A stretch of 64,000 nt of DNA from Bimastos eiseni. Its lineage: Eukaryota > Annelida > Clitellata > Crassiclitellata > Lumbricidae. The stretch covers positions 38,095,439-38,159,438 of the forward strand of contig OY365806.1 in NCBI GenBank assembly GCA_959347315.1. Direction: 5' to 3'. The first letter of the stretch is position 1. The number at the start of each line of letters is the position of its first letter. Below are positions 29,373 to 38,300 of the stretch, piece after piece. Both the position numbers and the translations under genes were made by a program. Under the pieces are notes generated by a model that was not told the origin of the DNA, searched no databases, and was given only the letters and a program-made list of their open reading frames with translations.

Positions 29373-32300
29373 TGGTCAGCACTGCATGAATTGATAACAA
29401 TCGCTTAGGGCCTAAGCATCCAGTGTCTGTATATATGGAAAATAACCAATTAATTTCGGAAAAAATTGCTCTGATACACCAAATGACCAAGAACGCTAAT
29501 TTAAGACAGAGACCGATCCCAAGACCGTTCCGTTAAGACCAAGACAGACGCATTTGAGACCAAGACAGATGGTCTATGACCAAGACTGATGCATTTAAGA
29601 CCAAGACTGCAGTTTTCGGGTTCCAAGACAGTATCGAGACCAAGACCGCTGTCTCGAAACCACATCCCAGCATCTGACTAATTTAGAACCGTCTCTAAGC
29701 CAGCTAGTATTGCAGTCAATGTTCTTTTATAGAGATCATCCTAGAGAATTCAATGAATTATTTCATTGATACAGGTACCTTAACAATGATGATGATTAAG
29801 TTCCATACAGGCCATGAAGAGTTCTAGATCCACAAAAATCTCCTACATGAATGATGTCAGCATGTTGTAGTAGCTAACTAAGTGCACTGTATGACCTGCT
29901 CTCAGCTTACAAATTATGAGAAATAAATCAGCACTGCAGGACTTCATATGTCTGTGCTCTGTATATTTTGTTCCATAGGTCACGTGTGCGTAATTGAACT
30001 TGCGATCCATTGCCGTGATCGCATTATATCTGTTATGTCGATGCATGTTTTGGGAAGTGTCCGATGTAACTAAAATTCTTTCTCGTCTGGTAGTTATCAC
30101 ATTTTGTTGGCCTTCGCTATATATGACCAGTGTTTACTCTTTCATTTTCTGCTAATTATAACTTTCTTTTGTGATTTTTTTGCAGTTGGGTGCTGCTGTG
30201 TTGATGGAATATGTTGTTTCCACTTGGGTAACCATTTCCGATGAGTGTGATCTCGTTGATCGAGTCATCGTTTGTCTGTCAAGTGATCACTTAGATGTCT
30301 TGAACTCATGTCTTTCATGGTTGAACGCATGTCGAGTTGACCGAATTACTCTTGCTGATGCCTCGCTCATTCAGGTTATTGTTTTACAGAGTCAGTGTCT
30401 TACCTGATTTTAATTAATTAATCATTTGCTAATAGTTAAACGTTTTAATAAAATAACTTTTTTTAAAATTACATACTGATCATAAGCAAATTAAATGTCA
30501 GAGATCAGACTGCTCTGCATTATCATGCCATAGTTTAGTCTGGATTAGATTACACTGATTACAGTAGATTGATTTCCTGGATTTTTTTTCATTTATGTTT
30601 TGACATTAGGCATGCCTGTGGAAGCTAGTCACCTTAGATCAGCCTTGGAAGATTCTCTGCAACATACTTGAAGTCCTTCATCTCTATTATCAGAGGCATG
30701 ATGGCCTTAGCATTCCAGATGACTGCAGCACCATTTGGGATGTACTGATGATGCCGTTGTCAAGCCAACCAAGCAGCAGCCTTGCTGCCATTTGCATCAG
30801 TGTCTCAGCCTTTATCATTCAACACTGGACATTGAAAAATCATGAAACTAGGTAAGTTGTTTGAACTTTAACCTAATGTAATGTCACAATCAAGTGTATG
30901 CTGTAAAGTTATCAGAATGTATTTGGTTTGAAGTCACTATGACCACTTACAAATGTTGATAATCAAATTATTTTTTTTGTTAGTAAATATTATTAAACAT
31001 TTTATGCTGGTTTGACCCATGAAGATGAATATGCGCAGATATGATAATGATCGATATTGTAATTAATTTATGATATTAATTATGACTGACATGCTAGTGA
31101 ATGAGTTCTTAACGGCATATGAATGAATTAATGTTTTGGCTTTAAGTACCTCACTGAACTGCTTCTTGTGCTAATCTAACTACATATGGGCCAATGTTCC
31201 CTCTACGCTGCGTGCATGAGCATGTGCACCTAGGCCATGCGCACACAAGAATATAGTTTGCGCTCAAAATTTGTTTTTGAAGCTATGTAAATCAAGTTTC
31301 CTTGCCTGCTGCAGCCTACCTTACTCTAGAGACATTTATTACTTCACTGATGCGTTTCCATATTTATCTTTAGACAAGGCACTTTACCTAGGTTATCAGA
31401 GCTTACCACCATAGACTTTTAGATATGATCTTAATTTACTATCATCGCATTCAGCTCTGACCTGTGCACAAAAGGATGAACCATTTGTTACATGTTGCAA
31501 AAACAAGTTTTTTTTGCACACCATCTTTAAAAGATTAGAGGAAATATTGATGTAGGCTAATGCTAAAGGGATTAAGAAGAAAAGTTTGTTCAGCTTATAA
31601 GCACAGACCATGATCGGTAGTCATAAAAACTAACAGAGTCAGCATGACTGTGATGCCACAGAGACGGGAAGAAGAGCCGAATCCAGAGTTGAATGTTAGA
31701 ACTATCTACGTTCAGGGTTCCTGGTTTGCATTGCAAGAATAACATTCTGAAAATGATACTTATTATTATTATGATAATTATGTAATAGTGTGTCGGTGTT
31801 TTTCTGTGCTCCAGTTTACGTTGTATCTCATGGATTGAACTGGTGTGCAACTGTTGTGCTCCTGTACAGCCATCAAACATTCGCCTGAGTGCAGCTGTAG
31901 CTCTGCAGGTGGCAGCACCTGCCCTGCTCAATGTTTCTATGGGTAACCGATCAGAAAACGAATGGATTAGCCCTATCACAAGGTAGTCTTTTAGATGGAT
32001 GTCTTTTTCAGTTCTTCACATGTTACAGGTTTTTTGCATTAATTATAGGTTTTTGTGATCATCAGAACATGTATGGGCTATTTTTATATCAATTGTTATC
32101 AGATTGCCAAAGAAGAGTTTCTCTTGAGGAGGTGCTATGCTCCAGATTTTTGGTAACAGCTACAATCAAAAGGTTTAACTAGTAGGTCAATTCTTGTTGT
32201 CCTTATTGCAAAAATGTTATTGTTGTTTTATAGGATTGTATGGACAATTCTTCTGCTGTTGAATGATGAACGCATGGAGATTCGAGAGAAAGCATCAGAT

Positions 32301-35300
32301 ATTGTAATATCTCTTGATAAAACGTTACAGAAATCATCTGAGGTATTATCAGATTTAACTTTTTATTTGATTATATTTAATTATCTTCTTCTTGTATTTA
32401 TATAACCTAATTGCTCCCAATATGTGAAACTTTTCACTCAAAGCTGTTATTATCAGTTTCATTAGCTCTGAGTGATCTCTCACTCTCTCATGATGGGGTT
32501 GTTGTCCTCATTTATGCCTTTGTTACGGTCGAATTGACCACTCTTTGTTTGGTACTTGTCGACCTCCCCTCTTGGAGTCCTAGGGCGATTTGAATAGGTC
32601 TCCTGCTATTCTTATCAGACGATTTCCCAGATTTGCCTATGTCTCTGCATACATGCACGATGTGTTGCATCACTGTGGCCCAAAGGATCTAATACTGCAT
32701 TGTCCCTTTAGTCTCTCACCCCTTTTTTTGACTGTGCTTCATGTTGTCTATGCAACACCATCACTGTCACCAAGTTTCTGGGTGACAGTGATGGTTGGCA
32801 GTGATGACCTAGGGGTGATCTCACAGTTCCACAGGCTTGTCTGGCTACTAGGCAATGCCAAGCTTTCTTCATTGTAGGCCACTCTATCTTGAATGACCTC
32901 CTCCTGTTTTAGTTGGAGTTGGATTCACTGCCCCAACCATTCTATAAATCACTCTAGTCTTTTTTTTAAGTTGTGGCTGGGCTGGGATTGCTCCTGAGTA
33001 GTTTTCTTGAAGGGACACTATTCAAATTCCCAGAATGAATGAATGAACAAATTGCTAGGTCAGAAGGACCTATGTACTTGTGTTTTGATTACTTTCTTAA
33101 TGTGCTTACACATCCATTATCCATTTGTGAAACCTTTTATTAGCACTATGTAAATACCTTGTTACTTTTCTCAGACTTACATTACATAATGCTACTTGAG
33201 TGTTGGTTTTATTTTTCAGTCGATTCACGTCAACCAAGCCATTGAGGTATTTATTTCTCCTAGTGTGTGTTTTGGCTTAGATAAATAAAAATTCGTGAAA
33301 CTTTATAAAGACTTGGGGAATTCTTATATTGAAGGTGCCTAGTTAATCATTATTGTTCTCTGCCATAGAAATTGGTAAACAATGGCAGGGCACCATAAAT
33401 GTTATAAGGTGACAGTAGGGCACTATGGAATTTACTAGATTTTGTTCGTTATGGTTGTTGTTACCCAACAGAGTACAATGAGGCAAAAGGATTTGATTTG
33501 ATTTAGGCACTGTAGCAGTTATTAGCAGTTTAGGTTTTATTAAGATGACAGATGGCATTTATTATTTCACCTATTGGTAATTCAGATCTTTTGATTGACA
33601 CCTGTTGCTGTGTATAACAGTCAACTCTTGAACTTTGATTTATGTAGTCTTTTCTGGACAGTACTGCAGCCACCTGGTGTAGTAACATGGCGTTTTCCTG
33701 TGAGATGTACGATTTGCTGGTCAGTGACGACTTTGTTACAACACTGAGCCAAGAACTGAATAACAGGTACAGCTCGGAACTTAGCCTTTGCAAAAAATTA
33801 TTTATATTGTGTCGCATATTTTCATATTTTATGTTTACTGCTTCATTACAGCTTTTCTTCTCTCATTTATTAGAATCTGGTGTCATCTCTGGCACCTGAA
33901 GAAATGCATGGTGTAGTTACAGATGTGCTAACTTACCTGGTAATCTATTTAATCGACAGCCTTCTACAGTGTCATCATCAAAAGATACTAAACTTCAGTT
34001 GACGATTGCTGGAACTGATATTGCGCCAAGATTCTCGAACTGTTAACAAGTCATGTAGCAATTTTTATGTGTTGATTTGTATGTACTAGATTTGTTTAAT
34101 GTCATTTATATTATAGGTACAGAGGCTGGGAGTTGTTCAAGGCAGAAGATGCCAATCCTTTCTTAGAGCACGAGTTACTGGCTTGTCGTTTATCGTTAGT
34201 TCTCAAGGTGATGACTTCGTTATGCTTATTTAAAGCTCTGCTTGAATTAAAGCTTTCTTGAGGAAAATTTTGCTTGTACTAGTTCCACTTCAAATAAATT
34301 CTGCTTAAGGGACATTCAGTTTAATGCATATTTTGATTGCATGAGGTAAAATTTACCTGTAATAATGATCATTTTGATCGATGTAAATTTTGCAAAAGGT
34401 TATTGTGACAGTTAAATTTTACTTTGAGCAGATGTTCACTTCTGCTTATGGCAAGGTTTGCATGGCTTGTATTTCACAGTTGTTTTACAGATATAATATA
34501 ATACTTTGTATCATAAGATAAGGTTACTTGATTGTTATTAATGAGGTATCGTATTTAGCACTAGTGTCTAATGCTAGACGCACAAACTAGTGGCTTGCCT
34601 ATACCAGGCTGTAACGCAAGGTCAATACTCAAGCGGTCAGACCACTGTGACAGGTTTCACATGATATAATGTTTTGTATTGCATGGTATTATGTTATATT
34701 TCAGAGTCTGTTTCACATGACTTGAAGAGTTACATGAACTATTTTGTAGAGACAGGATTTTTCAAGTCAGTCTGAGAACCTGTTGACCTGGTTGTTACGT
34801 GAAGTCAACCGATTGCAATCGAATATGAGGAATCTTATGGAACTGGCCAAGTCATTTGAATCCGGTATTTGTCTTTTAGATGCACCAAATTCCTCTGACA
34901 TTTGTTCTTTCTGAATTCAGTGGTAGGAACGGAAACGTCTGTCGACACCACTAAGTGGGAATAAGGACCCAGTTGACAAAGTGGGTGAATTAATCCATAG
35001 GAGGCATGTTGCGGTCTTCGCCGGATTAGACATCGTCGTGCTTGGCTGAGAAGAGCTTAGTCTCATTAAGTATGAATAGAAATAATGAACACTAAACGTT
35101 GTATAATATTTGTAGTAATTGTAATAAAGCTTCAAACAACAATCATAGTCTCAGCACATTAAATATCCTATATACTTAAAGTGGCGTTAATTACTATAAT
35201 ATTTTATATTTTATTGGCTTATCTGATCCCAGGGCGTACGACGTAGGATGTATCTTCATTGTTCATTCTTTGGTCGATATAGACAATTGGTAGGCGAATC

Positions 35301-38300
35301 TCCTCTTCACCATAAAGTCTCTTTCATGCGGCAAATGCGTAGAATTGTCGAAATGCAGAATTTCCTCACTCACAGAAAGAAACTTCTGCAAAGGCAACGT
35401 AAGTAATTCGTCGAAGCATAGAAAGCAATTCCAAACGACAAAACGAATGCAGTTCGATTCAAGTATTACCGGTAATGTTCAAATTCACAAGTCGAATGAC
35501 TACCAATGGATTTCTTCGTACGAATCGCTTGGCAAACTGATCAGCGGCCGGAATGTCCTATCGCTTACTCACACGTTTGACTCAAAACGACGTAGCTTGA
35601 CGTGAGAGTACTATAACTGTCTCCTACACACTCGAAGCTCTAAACTGCGATGATCTTAAACAAGAAAACGCCGATTTAGTCTCATATTAATCCGTGTGCT
35701 TGGTTTCAACATGACGCCACCTTTTTTTAAATTTCATTTTCCAACTCCCTCAACTACTGTCTTTTTTTTAAACCGTTGCTGACGCAGGGTTATGCAAGCG
35801 TTACGTCATTAATAACGTCATGAATTGCTTTGGGCATTAATTTCTTTAATATATATACTATCTAATCGCCACTTTGATTAACTAAACGCCACTGTAAATT
35901 AATTAGCTTAAATAATCTACTTATAATTAATTAAGTGTTATAAACAGTCAGTTTGAGAAGGCTGATACTCGCTACAAGGCAAGAGCGTCTCTTACTTACC
36001 CCAAGATGCTTATCTTTGGCAGATGGTATTCCTTAAAGGCAGCATTTCAGAGCCACAACAGGTTCTGTGTTGTATAATAAGATAGTTAATATGAGACAGT
36101 TTTAGTGAAAAGCCAATTTTAATTTGTTTTGTTTAAGAAGTCCTATTATGATTACAGGTGTTGCAGTTATTGGTGAATTTATGTCTTAAGATCAATTTGT
36201 ATTAATATACACGATGAGCGTATAAAAAGCAAACCTATAGAAATACTATAATAATTTCTCCAATAATTTATACAATTCAATAAATTATGGCAAAATTTCA
36301 GTTTAATGATGATGAAGTGCTTATTTAACATTTATTAGTTGTAATGATGTGTGTTAAAAATGTCCTCAGTCGGCCTAAACGCTCCAAGGCGCGCTCGCCA
36401 TTGAGTAATTGATGTATTGATTACAACCTGATCAAGTTTGTTCCACGTGCAAAACTTTTCTACGACATGTTTATCGATAAAATCTGAGTTGTGATGCAAG
36501 AAAAAGTTTACAAGACAAAGGTACATGATGTTGGAGAACTGGGTCAACGTATCATGCAGGCATGGGACGAATTTGATCAAGCTGTAAATAATGCAGCAAT
36601 TACTCGGTGGCTAGCGCATCTTGGTTCGTGCATTGAAGCTAAAGGAGGGCATTTTTAACACGCATTATGACTAATAAATGTTAATAATGCGCTTCATGAT
36701 CATTAAACTGAAGTTTTGCCATATTTGATTAAAATGTATATTGTATAAATTATTGGACAAATTGTTATAGTATTTCTAGAGGTTTGCTTTTTATTGTTCA
36801 CTGTGTATTGTACTGTTTGGTATGTTCGTAATATATTTTGCAGATATCTTAGTCATCCTTGCAAACAGGAAAATGTTTGCTGGTCTTTGCGTTGTCGTCC
36901 ACGTCAGTGATTTGCTGCTCAAGTGGACGAATGATGTGTTGACTAACGGACCATCTTCTACATCATCGCTGACTTCATCATCATCGTCTTCATCATTACC
37001 ATCATCATTATCAGCGAAAGCATCAGCAGAATTAGAACTCGGAAAAGGACGATTGGAAACAATGCGGGACAGCCTTGTAAGTGCCACTTGTAAATTCTTT
37101 TCTTTATTTTATAATTTCTTCTATTTAGTTATTGTCATAGAGGAACAGATTACCCATCTGTGTTTATCGCACAAGGCATATATTTAGCACCGCTGCGTAA
37201 TGATAACATGATGGTCTATATATGGCTTATGTCTGTAATCCAACAGTTGTGGTTTGAGCATGCAGAGCAAGCTTCGTGCAACAACCCTAGATAAATTCTT
37301 TAAAAACATTTTAATTTGTCACCAAGCAGTAGAATACAGTACTGTGAAATAAATGGAACGTCTACCTCTTCAATGCATCAGTAATGTGTACAGGATAATT
37401 CAATACAATACAACTGTAATTTGATATTGCCCTGAACTTACAATTAGTTCAGATGTGCACATACGACTCAATGGGACAATTGCAGTTATATTGAAAAGGT
37501 GCAATTGTGCATGAAGGACTTGCTCAAGGTTCTTATACAGTAACCAGGAACTCCTCGGGTGAGAATCGAACCCGCACTCTGACCGCTCCAACCAATTGGC
37601 CGCCATGCCTCCCCTGACGACTCTCTAGCCAAAGAGTAGAAATTGATAATTACCTCTCATCTGTGTTCCATTGTGGGCTGTGGAGGCATTACATACTGCT
37701 TAATAATGATGCATTAAAGACTTGATGATTGAATGTTGCCAGTTGATACAGAGTGGCTGATGTCTCCTCTGAGTATAAATGTGGAGCAAGTCCTCGATAC
37801 GCAATTACCTAACACTGTCCGTTGATGTCTTGGGCGTTAAATAGTGGCACTCTATTAGTAGTGCGAGAATCCAAGTGCAGCGACCACCGTTGAATGAGAG
37901 ATTGTTAAGTGTTTGATGACTCAGTTGTCATGTATCAGTCTTCAGGCACATTACTTGACTATTAATTAACTAATTATTCTGATCTTATTCTAGCCAAATT
38001 CAACAATTACTGTAGCTCTGTTATCTGATTGCATAAGGCATCATCAGTCTGACCAAAATACTGAACACACCGATCTAGCTAACTGTACGTGTAGCAGTGT
38101 AACTAGCTGATTACCCTGGTAGTTGTGACAGTTATTCCATGCATTATGCAGCAAGTATTCAAAGCTCTTTGTGATGCTAGATGTAAGTCCTGTAGTGAGT
38201 TACGTTAAATTAAAGAATACTGTGTTTAATGTTGTTGAGGTAATTCGTTTCTTGTTCATTTGTGTCTTTCTTGTAGATTAGGTTTATTGGTGAAGACAAA

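Noticed and set aside
32410..32880. Overlapping plus-strand frames suggestive of an exon
   Set aside because: No matching phases or THADA similarity; the region ends in a LINE-like (GAATGAATGA) tail near 33040, so it is probably transposon debris.
35345..35605. 86-codon plus-strand frame in a THADA intron
   Set aside because: No recognised motif, no splice support and no similarity to THADA; the flanking exons join in phase without it.
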